This document shows, in pieces, positions 24,579-34,991 of a DNA stretch of 64,000 nt. Source of the stretch: Begonia masoniana (taxonomy: Eukaryota > Streptophyta > Magnoliopsida > Cucurbitales > Begoniaceae). Made by a program: the position numbers and the translations under genes. Positions within the stretch are counted from its first letter, which is position 1. The number at the start of each line of letters is the position of its first letter. The notes under the pieces are model-generated. The model was not told the origin of the DNA and did no database searches. It saw nothing but the letters and a program-made list of their open reading frames with translations. The stretch spans positions 21,354,557-21,418,556 of the forward strand of contig CM039511.1 of NCBI GenBank assembly GCA_022432975.1, written 5' to 3'.

Positions 24579-27500
24579 ATGCCGCTGGATGTGAATCGTA
24601 TGAGGGTGGCTCCTAGAGTTTTTGCCATGATGGAAGATGATGATGCGGAGCAGCAAACGATTATAACAGGTATGATTAAGATTTGTGGTAAACCCGCATA
24701 CACACTTATAGATACCGGTGCTACCCATTCTTTCGTAGCAACTACATTTGCATGCAGGTATAATTTACGGACTCTTCTAGCCGATAGGTTGTTTAGTGTC
24801 ATGTTACCGTTGGGAGAATCCTTACATTCTAAACAAGTAGTAAAGGGTGAAATTGTATTAGTAGGGGACAAAGAGATATATGTAGAGTTGATCATAATTG
24901 ATATGAAAGGATATGAAGTCATTTTGGGTATGGATTGGCTATTCAGACATTATGCCACAATCAACTGTAGAACTGGTCTAGTTGAATTCCGACCCCCGAA
25001 TGGGGATTGATATTCTTTTCAAGCCATCCCAAAGTCAAGTAAGATGCCAATTATATCCTCGTTAGAAACCTAGCGATTACTGAAAAATGGTTGTGTGAGT
25101 TATCTAGCTAGCATAATTGATATATGGGTGAAGAATAAGGTAGAACTTCAAGATATTCACATGGTCCGAGAGTTTTCTGATGTATTTTTAGATGGCTTGC
25201 CCGGGTTATCACCCGGTAGAGAAATTGAATTTGTGATTGATACATATCCTGAGGCATTACCTGTGTCTTAGAACCCCTACCGTATGACACCGGTTGAATT
25301 GAAGGAGCTAAAGACTCAATTGCAAGAGTTAGTAGACAAAATATTTATTCGCTCTAGCTGTTCTCCCTGGGGTGCACCTGTTTTGTTTGTTAAGAAGAAG
25401 GATGGATCCCTTCGGATGTGTATTGATTACAGAGAGTTTAACAAACTAACAATCAAGAATAAGTACCCTTTACCATAAATTGATGATTTATTTGACCAGT
25501 TACAAGGGGCCAAAGTGTTTTCGAAAATCGACTTACGTTCGGGCTACTACCAATTGAAGGTTAAGGAGGGAGATATACCAAAGACAGCATTCAGAACCCG
25601 ATATGGACATTACGAATTTCTTGTGATGTCGTTTGGACTAACGAACGCACCTGTAGCTTTTATGGATTTGATGAATAGGGTGTTCTGTGAATATTTGGAC
25701 AAGTTTGTGATTGTATTCATAGATGGCATTCTTATATACTCACAGACTAAAGCTGATCATGCAGAACACTTAAAGGTAGTGTTGACAATCTTAAGACAGC
25801 AGCAACTATATGCCAAGTTATCCAAATGTGAGTTCTGGTTGGACAAGGTAAACTTTTTGGGTCATGTTATTTCAGCTGAGGGCATATCAGTGGATCCAAC
25901 CAAAATTCAAGCAGTTAAGGATTGGCCTCAACCAAGGAATGCCAGCGAGGTCCGTAGTTTTCTTGGTTTGGTAGGTTATTATAGGAAGTTTATTAAGAGA
26001 TTTTCTATGATAGCCAAACCCTTAACAAGTTTAACAAAGAAGGACACCAAGTACTCTTGGACTGGAGCATGTGAAGATAGTTTTCAGACATTAAAACTAA
26101 AGTTAACAACAACCCCTCTTTTGACACTCCCAACTGAAGGAGGAAAGTTCAGTGTTTATTGGGACACATTCAAAGTTGGTTTGAGGTGTGTCTTAATGCA
26201 AGAAGGCAAGGTTGTGGCATATGCTTCTAGGCAGTTGAAAAGTTATGAGCAGAATTACCCCACCCACGATTTGGAATTAGCCGCTGTTGTTTTTGCATTG
26301 AAATTTGGAGACACTATTTGTATGGCCAGCAGTGTGATGTGTTTTCGGACCATAAGAGCCAGAAGTATCTTTTTACTCAAAAGGAGCTAAACATGAGGCA
26401 GAGGCGTTGGCTGGAATTCGTAAAGGATTATGACTTTGAAATTAAGTACCACCCTAGTAAGGCCAATGCGGTTGCCGACGCATTAAGCAGGATGTCAAAG
26501 ACGATGCAGCTTGCTGTGTCAACCATGTCATTGCCCCTGAGAGCTGAAGTTCAGAAATTTGAGTTGGAGATAGTTCCAGAACTATCGACCTTGCTTTCGA
26601 CATTATCTATTCGGCCAACTATTTTGGAGAAGGTTAAAGAGGCACAACAGAAGGATTCAAAAGAAATGAATAATATAGTGAGTAAGTCGAAGGACACTTC
26701 CTCTGAGTTCAATCTTTCTGAGGATGGAATTTTGAAGTTTAGAGATCGATGGTACGTTCCATGTGATGAGGAGATACGTAAGTTAATTTTGGCTGAGGCA
26801 CACTCGTCACCCTTTTCTGTACATCCTGGGAACACCAAGATGTATCGGGATTTAAAGTTACATTATTGGTGGCCAAATCTAAAAAGGGATGTTGCCAAGT
26901 ATGTAGAGTCATGTTTGATATGCCAGCAAGTCAAAGCAGAGCACCAACGGCCAGGAGGTACCCTTCAACCCTTACCGATCCCTGAATAGAAGTGGGAAAA
27001 CATTACCATGGACTTCGTTGTGGGATTACCAAAGACGACTAAAGGCCACGATAGCATTTGGGTTGTAGTTGACAGAATGACGAAATCAGCTCACTTTCTG
27101 CCTGTAATGATGACTTATACGATGGATCAGTTTGCAAACCTGTACGTTCAGGAGATTATCAGGTTGCATGGAATCCCGGTATCCATTGTCTCCGATTGAG
27201 ATTCTAGATTCACTTCTCAATTTTGGAAAAGTCTGCAAGGCACACTAGGTACAAAGTTATCTTTCAGCACTGCATTTCATCCACAAACAGATGGTCAATC
27301 AGAGAGAACCATTCAGATACTAGAGGACATGTTAAGGGCATACGTGCTGGAATTTCAAGAATCATGGAGTCGATATCTGCCTCTGGTTGAATTCTCCTAC
27401 AACAATAGTTACCAGTCCACCATCGGTATGGCACCTTATGAAGCGCTGTATGGCAGAAAATGTAGGTCACCTTTGTATTGGGATGAAGTTGGTGAAGCGA

Positions 27501-28049
27501 AGCTCCTAGGACCTGGGATTTTGCAACAGATGTCGGACAAGATCGCCATTATTAGGAAAAGAATAATGACTGCACAAAGCCGACATAAAAGTTTACGCAG
27601 ATCGGAGAAGGAGGAGCCTTGAGTTTGCTGTCGGGGATGAAGTTTTCTTGATGATCTCATTGTTCAAAGGAGTTATACGGTTCGGTAGGAAGGGAAAACT
27701 TAATCCGCGATTCATTGGACCATTCCCTATTTTGGCAAAGATTGGTAATACAGCCTATAAGTTACAGTTGCCTCCTTCACTGGAAAAGATTCACAATGTC
27801 TTTCATGTGTCAATGCTAAGGAAATGCATACATGAGCCGACGCTTGTTGTTATGCCGAGGAAAATTGAGATTCAGCCGAACTTAATGTATGAGGAGAAGC
27901 CATTACAAATTTTGGAATCTGCAGTTAAGACCCAACGAAATAAGGAAATTTCACTAGTAAAGGTTTTGTGGACGAATCATGGCATTGAAGAAGCCACGTG
28001 GAAACGACAGCAGGACATGTTGGACAAGTATCTAGAGTTATTTGTCTGA
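24579..28049 (+). pseudogene. E4 pol pseudogene (PR-RT-RH-INT-chromodomain)
   Basis: The protease has an intact [11 protein letters not shown] (about 24708). RT starts in 25284-25478 ([17 protein letters not shown]) and continues at 25515 ([13 protein letters not shown]). The catalytic FIDD reads FIDG at about 25717-25728, losing an essential metal-binding aspartate. RNase H breaks near 26310-26400. The integrase zinc finger is at about 26810-26950 and the core at 27008-27620, with an intact QTDGQSE but a TGA stop after VSD at 27198. The C-terminus (27648-28049) ends with a chromodomain-like VKVLWTNHGIEEATWKRQ. Stops also occur at 25009, 25071, 25271, 25477 and 26988. Confidence 0.88.
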
Positions 28050-28843
28050 ACAATTTTTGAGGACAAAAATTTTGTTTAAGGAGGGGTGGATGTAACACCC
28101 GACAACTTCAAGCAGGTGAACTTTCTTTTAACGAAACGAAATTAACTGTCATCCATGCATATATCTCTTTGGTCGGAATTTTGGTCGCCAAAGTTTAATT
28201 AGTTCTTTTTATAAAAATTAAGTTTGGTGGCAAATTTGTAATTAAGCCTAGCTTATTAGGTGTATAAATAGAAAATGAAAATCCTTAAACCTCACAAAAA
28301 CCTCCAACAGCCGACTTTCCTCTCTCAGCCGACTCTCTCCCCTCAGCTTCCTTCTTTGTTCTTCCTCCAGCGATCAACTTCCTTCGGATTTCTTCCGATA
28401 CTCCAAGCTCGGGGTAAGATTTGGACAATGTGTTTACTGATTAATCATTTGAGAGTTGATTTGAAATATATATTCGAGTTTTCTGAGGAAGTTGAAGTAT
28501 CATGGTAGATATAGCTATTAACATAGCATTTATAATTGTTGTAGATAATAAGTAGAAATAATGAACGTTGGCTGAGCCTGGGTAGTTGGTGAACCCGAAC
28601 ACAATTATCGTTTAGGTGAGGTTTTATGCACACTAGGTGACTGATATAATGCTCGAATGGAAATGAGTTAGACTTCTAGGAAATATACTTAGTTAGGAAA
28701 CTACCATTCCTGATTTCTGATTATCTAGGATTTGTTTTCTTACATTAATATATGAAATGTTTTAGGTGGAAAAGGCTTCAGGTGAAGGAAAGACGTTGCT
28801 AAGGAATCCAGGTAAGTGAGTGTGTTAAGTTTCCGGCTATTAG

Positions 28844-28895
28844 TGTAACAACCCCTTATCCCAGCAAGATATTGTCCGCTCTGGGGATTGGGCCG
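28844..28895 (-). repeat. 52-bp inverted copy of the Cassandra LTR end
   Basis: TGTAACAACCCCTTATCC...GGATTGGGCCG is the reverse complement of the LTR 3' end with a few transitions. It lies inside the TSDs, so it was present at integration. Confidence 0.8.
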
Positions 28896-29273
28896 TGTGA
28901 TGACCCGAATATGCACGTATGGGTACGATGGCTATATGAACCTGAACCCGGATTGCGGTACGTCTGCGCGAGCAAATTGGAAGGTGACAGGTCGTAAAAA
29001 AGGGGGTCGTCACAATCCCACATCGCTTGGGGAAGTATGTGGAAATGAAACATATGTAAAGAGACCCTTCCAACATAGCAAGATGCGTTTTGGAGCACAA
29101 TTGGCAACGGATCCCATAAGAACTCCGAAGTTAAAAGTGCTTCAGTGAGAGCAATTTCAGGTTGGGTGACCTTTTGGGAAGTTCTCGCCAAACAAAGCCG
29201 TGAGGGGAGGATATTGGGCTACGACTCAATCCCTAGAGTGGACAATATCTTGCTGGGATAAGGGGTCGTTACA
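28896..29273 (+). repeat. Cassandra 5' LTR
   Basis: TGTGATGACCCGAAT...GGGTCGTTACA, 378 bp, followed at once by the primer binding site. Confidence 0.88.
29082..29196 (+). ncRNA. 5S rRNA-like domain, Cassandra 5' LTR
   Basis: Begins GATGCG and contains GGATCCCATAAGAACTCCG, AAGTTAA, GCGAGAG-like GTGAGAG, then GGTTGGGTGACC and TGGGAAGTTCTCG. These follow plant 5S rRNA in order and spacing, including the internal Pol III promoter region (box A, intermediate element, box C). It is diverged and is not a bona fide 5S gene. Confidence 0.85.
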
Positions 29274-29344
29274 AATGGTATCAGAGCCTGTACCCAACAG
29301 GAAATGTGGCCAACGAGGACGTTGGGCCCCTGAGGGGGCGTGAT

Positions 29345-29720
29345 TGTGATGACCCGAATATGCACGTATGGGTACGATGGCTGCACGAACTGGAACCCGG
29401 ATGGCAGTATGTCTGCGCGGGCGAACCGGAAGGTGACAGGTCGTAAAAAGGGGGTCGTCACAATCTCACATCGCTTGGGGAAGTATGTGGAAATGAAACA
29501 TATGTAAAGAGACCCTTCCAACATAGCAAGACGCGTTTTGAAGCACAATTGGCAACGGATCCCATAAGAACTCCGAAGTTAAAAGCGCTTCGGCGAGAGC
29601 AATTCCAGGTTGGGTGACCTTTTGGGAAGTTCTCGCCAAACAAAGCCATGAGGGGAGGATATTGGGCTACGTCTCAATCCCCAGAGCGGACAATATCTTG
29701 CTGGATAAGGGGTCGTTACA
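29345..29720 (+). repeat. Cassandra 3' LTR
   Basis: 376 bp, very similar to the 5' LTR. It begins directly after the purine run, which sets the true LTR start at TGTGATGACCC and marks the 52 bp before the 5' LTR as extra. Confidence 0.88.
29530..29643 (+). ncRNA. 5S rRNA-like domain, Cassandra 3' LTR
   Basis: Second copy, slightly closer to true 5S at the GCGCTTCGGCGAGAGCA segment than the 5' copy. Same promoter-element order. Confidence 0.85.
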
Positions 29721-30393
29721 ATTAGAGCCCTACATCACAAGGGTAGTAGGGTGAGTTTGTTTCTGGTATTCAATGATGTTTGGGAAGATCGTCTGTTTTA
29801 GTATAATGTTTGAGAATGGTGTATGCTTGATTTTCTGATGGACGACTCCTTCCATGGTCTCATGTTTTGAGAATGTTTATGTCCATGCATCATGATTTAT
29901 TTACCGAGTATACAAAATGTTTTACATGCATACTCTTTAATGAATGAAACAATAAAACGAAACGTATGAAACCTTGATTAAGTGAGGGTTAGGGGCGGTT
30001 TTGGCCATGTCACTGTCCAGAAATGGACCATGATTCGTGCCCGCAAGGGCCATGTACACGCGCACTGCCTACCCCCCTTGGCACAAACTCCTACTTAATC
30101 CATGTTATATAAATGATGAACAAGAACATGAAAATGAAACGTATGAAACCTTGATTAAGTGAGAATTGGGGGCGGTTTTGGCCATGTCACTGTCCAGGGA
30201 TGGACCATGATTCTTGCCCGCAAGGGCCATGTACGCGAGTACTGCTTACCCCCCTTCGGCACAAACTCCTCCTTAATCCATGATATGAAAACGATGAACA
30301 AGAATATGATTCCCACGATTTGAAAGTGAATGTGAACACACACATGATTCCCGATTTGAGTAAAAGATGTGAACATGATTTTATGCAACATTC

Positions 30394-30714
30394 TGTAATG
30401 GAAGAGGTTGATGGGTTACGTAGCTGGGCCACCAGGAAGCGCAGTACACAGAAGAGAACCCAAGCCCAGCAGCTAGTTGTCGACGTGTCCATTCTGTTAG
30501 AAGGAGAAGGCGTTATAAGCAGAGGGAGGGGCGTGAGGAGTAGTGTGGATGAAATTGTCTGTTATTTTGTTATTTTCCTATTTTGCTATTTCTTTTTCTT
30601 TATTTTCGTTTTCTCTGTAAAACTCTACGAACGAGTTGACGATCGATTACCTATTATCGGAGTTTTCTGAAATCTTTACCTGTTTCTGAGTTGTGAACCT
30701 TGGGTTACACAACA
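30394..30714 (+). repeat. CHIM 5' LTR
   Basis: TGTAATGGAAGAGG...GGTTACACAACA, abutting the primer binding site. Confidence 0.93.
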
Positions 30715-30748
30715 AGTGGTATCAGAGCAGCTACGATCGAAGGAAGAA

Positions 30749-31421
30749 ATGGGAGAGACGAGAGCGAAATCGAACAAAGAGAGCTTAAGAAAACTCACCG
30801 AAGGATTCCAGGAGTTGAAAGCGACCCAGGAGGCGATGAAAACATCTCAAGAGGCGATGTTAGCTCTACTGATCACGCTACTCAGCACCTCTAGCCGCGG
30901 ACGAGCATCTACGATTCGGTTTCCAGCCGCCACCAAGATTTCCAAAAATCGATGACGGCGATTCTTCTTTTGACTTAAGAACGATGGATTCAGAGAACAT
31001 TCGAGGGAACATATTCCGGAACTTTAGTTATGATTACTGGAACGACGTGGAAGACGAAGATGTTGAGAGCGTAGCCTCCATTCCACTAGAGGATGACGGA
31101 ATTTACTCAGAGGAGGAGGTTTTCGGATTCAATGAAGATTTCTTGAAGAAGTCAATCATGCAGGGTTTCGAGGAAGAGAACAGTGGAGAGGTTATACGTG
31201 AAAACCATTTTGGTTCAGACGACTTGAGAGAATTCGAGCAAACTACCGATGAAAAATGTCTGCCGAGACCTTCAGATGCCTTTGCTGGCTGGAAAGAAGG
31301 ATTTACCCATTGGAAATCAAAGTCTCAAACAACTACAGAACATGGAGAGAGAGAGCCATACCTGGGGAACAAATTCTGGAAAGAAAAATGGATTTCGGGA
31401 GCTCAGCAGTTCTTATCGTAA
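30749..31421 (+). pseudogene. CHIM gag-like region with acidic ORF
   Basis: An ATG at 30749 opens MGETRAKSNKESLRKLTEGF, then a QEAM-rich probable coiled coil, resembling the N-terminus of plant gypsy gag. A frame change near 30900 leads to an open frame through PPPRFPKIDDGDSSFDLRT into 30984-31421, a 145-residue acidic segment (MDSENIRGNIFRNF..., DVEDEDVES, SEEEVF). I do not recognise this acidic segment and see no capsid or zinc-knuckle motif. It could be a diverged gag region or another captured fragment. Confidence 0.5.
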
Positions 31422-31739
31422 GTTCGTCTAACGTTTTAATTTTTAAGATTTTGAACTATAAATCGACAAGGAAAAAAAAAATTATATCATAATGTTCAGT
31501 TTTGGTTGTTCTTGAGTTTGAGTTTGAACACCTGAAGATTGCTTTGTTGGGTATTCGCTTTGCTGAAATTTTAGCGTCCAGGTTGCTCTATGTGATTTTC
31601 TACTCTTCGTTGGTATAACTTTTCACCGTATTCCTCTTAGTTCCTTGGGCAAATGTTAATCAGTTTCTGGGGTTGAGTTAGGATTTGAATTGACAATTAT
31701 TGCTCAACTATTTTTGTGCTGTGGTTAATTGTTGAAAAT

Positions 31740-32680
31740 TGGTGATAGACTTTTGGGATTTAGATCGAGAGTCTTTGCTGCCAGGGGGTTGAGTAGTTCT
31801 CACGAACCAAGCAGAAATTCTGTCTTCCACCCGAGAAATTAGTATTTTGAGAAGGTTGGTTGCTCTGTTTTCTTGGATAAGTTTTGTTGAGTTTATTGTG
31901 CTGCCTTTTGGGATTATTGGCTTGTTTGATTGGAATTGATTCGGCAAAAACTATTTTCTGCTTACCTGAGGAAGTGTGATTTATGTGTGGCATTTCAATT
32001 GATCATTGCCTAAATTTTCTGCATAGCATTAAGGAATTATTATATTCTGTTTTGAGTGAGTGCTGGGGTTTGGATCAAGAGATTTGGTTGCCATTGGGTG
32101 GAATAGTTTACAGTCAAAAACAGAATTACTATTTTCAATTCGGAAAGTTGGATTGTTGGAGTTTGTTCCCATCAGTTTCCCTTTGCTGAGCAGCCCATTG
32201 TGTATAGTTGACTGCCCTGTTTGAATTATTTTTATTGTGGAGTTGCAGAAGGAAAGTTTGTATCCACTAGTTGGACTTGTAATCGGCCAAAGCAGTATAT
32301 TCAGCTTCACCCGAGAGTTTGTATTTTGGGTTATCCTACTTGAATATTTGTTCTGTTTGTGGCGCAATCTTGGAAATTGTGAACTAGAGTTTGGGTGTTT
32401 ACAAGTTGGTTTAATTTCGGCTAGCCAGAAAATTCTGTTGTCAAACCTAGAGTTGGATTTATTGAGTTCTGATTCCATTTGTTTTCATCTGCTGGGTATA
32501 TCATTTGGGAAAGTTAGATTTGGGATTATTGCTAGCCTACTTATTTTCTGTGTTTATTTGCTGTGATTTAGTGATAGTCTTTGGTGGGTTTGGATCATGA
32601 ATTTGTGGCTGCCGTTGGTTTGAAGAGTGTGAGGCCCATGCATAATTTCTGATTTCAAAACCGAGCAGCTATTATGCTTA
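31740..32680 (+). repeat. Degenerate tandem repeats of about 300 bp inside CHIM
   Basis: A phrase of the form GGGTTTGGATC(A/G)(A/T)GA...TTTG(G/C)TTGCC...GGGTTGA...CAGAATT recurs at about 31750, 32065 and 32585, with a weaker copy near 32245. Intervening text is T-rich and non-coding. Frames here are not supported as genes. Confidence 0.5.
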
Positions 32681-32684
32681 TTTC

Positions 32685-33105
32685 GTGTTGCCATTTGTTT
32701 ACCTTGCTCAATCCTTGAAATATTTCCCTACAATTGTGGTTGTTGGTATGGCAGTGACCCGTATAGCCATTCTATATGCTGCATTTTATGTCTGGCTGAG
32801 CGTTGGCTCTCTGGGTTCAGTGAAGGGTACTGATTTGCCTCTTCTTCTTGTGGGATATGGTTTTGGAGCTTCTTTTGTTGCCTTATTTGCCCAGTTGGGT
32901 GGTGGAATATTTACAAAAGCTGCAGACGTTGGAGCAGACCTTGTTGGAAAAGTAGAGCAGGGGAAATACCGGAGGATGATCCTAGAAATCCAGCTGTCAT
33001 TGCTGATCTGGTTGGTGATAATGTTGGTGATTGTGCTACTCAAGGTGCTGATCTTTTTGAAAGTATTGCAGCTGAAATAATTAGTGCCATGATACTGGGT
33101 GCATG
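32685..33105 (+). pseudogene. Captured fragment of type II vacuolar H+-pyrophosphatase (AVP2-like)
   Basis: H+-pyrophosphatase is a membrane proton pump driven by pyrophosphate hydrolysis. From about 32725 the frame reads [35 protein letters not shown], then the signature [13 protein letters not shown] (pyrophosphate/Mg binding). A small insertion at about 32963 shifts the frame, and homology continues with [18 protein letters not shown] and [20 protein letters not shown] to about 33105. The Q/A pattern and [12 protein letters not shown] match the type II (K+-independent, Golgi) form and not AVP1. It is a small fraction of the usual protein of about 800 residues. Contiguous reading without introns suggests capture from mRNA, though one exon could also explain it. 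Confidence 0.9.
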
Positions 33106-33365
33106 GGGTTGAAGATGAATACTCTGAGTCAGCTTGTCGTTCCATCTGGAAGCTAACCATTCTATCTGCTGAGTTTGCTAGCGAAGCCTTAAATCTGTTG
33201 ATGGACATCCTGAACGACGATTCACTTTTTGTTCGCTTGGAAGTTTTGGCCAATATTATGGATCAAAAGACCCTTTTTACTTATTTGTTGAAAAGAAGTA
33301 GAGCTGCTGAATTTTCTGATTCAAAATTTAAATCTGGAAGGACAAATGAAGCCCTGAGGATTTGA
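33099..33365 (+). pseudogene. Captured fragment, probably SIEL/INTS4-like HEAT-repeat protein
   Basis: The frame reads EDEYSESACRSIWKLTILSA, EFASEALNLLMDILNDDSLFVRLE, which has the heptad and proline-free character of HEAT/ARM repeats and resembles plant SIEL (Integrator subunit 4-like) from memory. It follows the pyrophosphatase piece with almost no gap. The tail (KTLFTYLLKRSRAAEFSDSK) is not recognised and may be a third fragment. Product assignment is tentative; that it is host-like coding is more secure. Confidence 0.55.
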
Positions 33366-33452
33366 GGATTTGCAAGTTATCAAGCAGTGCGTTCGTACCG
33401 AGGATTTTGTTGCTGAGCGACTCTCTAAATTTTTATCCTTGAGGACAAGGAT
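33366..33452 (+). pseudogene. Terminal codons of a gypsy pol in CHIM
   Basis: IKQCVRTEDFVAERLSKF followed by a stop and the polypurine tract resembles the extreme C-terminus of gypsy pol (FHLEDKV...-type tail after the chromodomain). It indicates that CHIM derives from an autonomous gypsy element by internal replacement. Confidence 0.5.
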
Positions 33453-33469
33453 ATGTTAAGGGGGAGGAC

Positions 33470-33790
33470 TGTCATGGAAGAGGTTGATGGGTTACGTAGC
33501 TGGGCCACCAGGAAGCGCAGTACACCGAAGAGAATCCAAGCCCAGCAGCTAGTTGTCGACGTGTCCATTCTGTTAGAAGGAGAAGGCATTATAAGAAGAG
33601 GGAGGGGCGTGAGGAGTAGTGTGGATGAAATTGTCTGTTATTTTGTTATTTTCCTATTTTGCTATTTCTTTTTCTTTATTTTCGTTTTCTCTGTAAAACT
33701 CTACGAACGAGTTGACGATCGATTACCTATTATCGGAGTTTTCTGAAATCTTTACCTGTTTCTGAATTGTGAACCTTGGGTTACACAACA
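33470..33790 (+). repeat. CHIM 3' LTR
   Basis: TGTCATGGAAGAGG...GGTTACACAACA; same length as the 5' LTR and about 98% identical by eye count. Confidence 0.93.
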
Positions 33791-34249
33791 CATTCATGAC
33801 CATTCATGTGTTTGTTGTACTCCTTACTAAGCATTAGGCTTATAGTTTGAACCTTATGATGTAGGTGACGAAACAACAGGTGAGGACTTCAGTCTAGAAG
33901 GAAATGCTTAGGTCTTGTTGCTGGTTGTTGCTCATGGTGATGATTTGTGGCTGGAAAGCGATTTTAACCCATGGAGTGTTGCTTTCAGTACAATTTAGTA
34001 AGACCTATGATATGATTGCATGAATGGGAAATGAATTTCTTTATGTTAACAGATATTTGACTTATTAAGTACGAGTTTAAGTTTAAGAAGGTTTCAGATT
34101 TAAAAATCTTCTCTATGTGATAAGTCTTCCGCTATGAACTTAAGTTAAGGATTACGAGGTCTATGTGTATGGGGGATTTTTGGAAAAAGGGAGTTAAGTT
34201 TTTAAGGAGAAGGAGGGAATGAATTGAAGTCTTAACTTTGATCAATAAT

Positions 34250-34790
34250 TGGTAGAGGTTCGGTTACTGTTGATCGGTGGATGTTGGATGAATGCGTCAT
34301 CCGGCTGACGTCATCGGTGGATGCTGGGTGATAGAGTCATCTGGCTGACGTCATCGGTGGATGTGTTCTGTGAATGTGAGAGGTAGATGTCGTCTGCCGA
34401 GTTAATGAAGTCACGTGGGTAACACGTGGTCTGACCGGTGGACGTTGAGTGCTACTGTTCACCGGTGGATATTATGTGTTTATGATGATCGATGAATGCT
34501 GGATGAATGTGTCATCCGGCTAACATCACCGGAAGATGTTGAGTATTGTTGGGCGGTGGATGTCGCTCGACAGAAATGAGCAGTGGATGCTGGGTGAATG
34601 AGTCATCCGGCTGACGTCATCGGTAGATGTGGAATATCACTGTTGAGCGGTGGATGTCGCTCGGCAAAAGTGATCGGTGGATGCTGGACGTGTGAGTCCT
34701 CTAGCTGACGTCATCGGTAGACGAGGTATATCACTGTTGGGCGGTGGATGTCGCTTGTTAGATGTGAACGGTGGATGTGAACGACAGAGG
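34250..34790 (+). promoter_or_regulatory. CGGTGGATG repeat array with TGACGTCA palindromes (E4 3' LTR)
   Basis: Counterpart of the 5' LTR array. Exact TGACGTCA at 34306, 34346, 34612 and 34706. Retention of four exact copies in both LTRs is notable given substitutions elsewhere in the array. Confidence 0.6.
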
Positions 34791-34991
34791 TTAATTCGAT
34801 TGTCTGTTGATTCTTTTCTTTAAATAGATATTTCCCTAAATGATTTCAAATGACCTCGAATTTGATTGGAATTTCTTTAAAAACGTATTTATATGTATAC
34901 ACAAAAAAAAAAGAATTTGGGTTGACATTTTGATTACGAATATGATTTTACGAAATTCTTGACCCGTCGGGTTTCGGGTCTTGACAAAACC

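Larger units (their letters stand above)
28844..29720 (+). mobile_element. Cassandra-type TRIM with 5S rRNA-like LTRs
   Basis: Non-coding element with LTRs 28896-29273 and 29345-29720, only about 70 bp of internal sequence, primer binding site TGGTATCAGAGCC at 29276 and a purine run CTGAGGGGGCG before the 3' LTR. Each LTR holds a 5S rRNA-like domain and a CCCACATCG motif, which identifies Cassandra (known plant TRIM). TSD ATTAG is at 28839-28843 and 29721-29725. An extra 52 bp (28844-28895) precedes the 5' LTR and is the inverted copy of the LTR 3' end. It needs proteins from other elements to move. Confidence 0.92.
30394..33790 (+). mobile_element. CHIM: non-autonomous LTR element with captured host gene fragments
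   Basis: LTRs 30394-30714 and 33470-33790, both 321 bp with about six differences by eye. Primer binding site TGGTATCAGAGCA at 30717. Polypurine tract AAGGGGGAGGAC ends at 33469. TSD CATTC is at 30389-30393 and 33791-33795. The interior has a gag-like start, a repetitive non-coding stretch, a piece of a type II vacuolar H+-pyrophosphatase, a probable HEAT-repeat gene fragment, and the last codons of a gypsy pol. Protease, RT and integrase are missing, so it depends on another element. Confidence 0.93.
20879..34986 (+). mobile_element. E4: Del/Tekay-like chromovirus with two nested elements in its 3' LTR
   Basis: Plus-strand Ty3/gypsy. 5' LTR is 20879-23476 and 3' LTR 28091-34986, which is about 2.61 kb after removing the Cassandra and CHIM inserts. 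The primer binding site TGGTATCAGAG is at 23481. The polypurine tract AAGGAGGGGTGGA ends at 28090. TSD AAACC is at 20874-20878 and 34987-34991. The order gag-PR-RT-RH-INT and a C-terminal chromodomain-like segment support a Del/Tekay-like chromovirus. It is inserted antisense in the gag of E3. Several stops and an RT active-site change inactivate it. Confidence 0.93.
28091..34986 (+). repeat. E4 3' LTR, interrupted by Cassandra and CHIM
   Basis: Aligns with 20879-23476 in three blocks: 28091-28843, 29726-30393 and 33796-34986. The gaps are exactly the two inserts plus one TSD copy each. Scattered substitutions separate it from the 5' LTR, indicating an insertion of intermediate age. Confidence 0.92.

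Noticed and set aside
28844..29720. MITE or other TIR DNA transposon, because of the inverted ends
   Set aside because: A primer binding site, two direct LTRs, a polypurine tract and 5S domains identify a Cassandra TRIM; the inverted end is an add-on.
32786..33253. 155-residue ORF on the minus strand
   Set aside because: Antisense shadow of the captured H+-pyrophosphatase and HEAT-repeat pieces.
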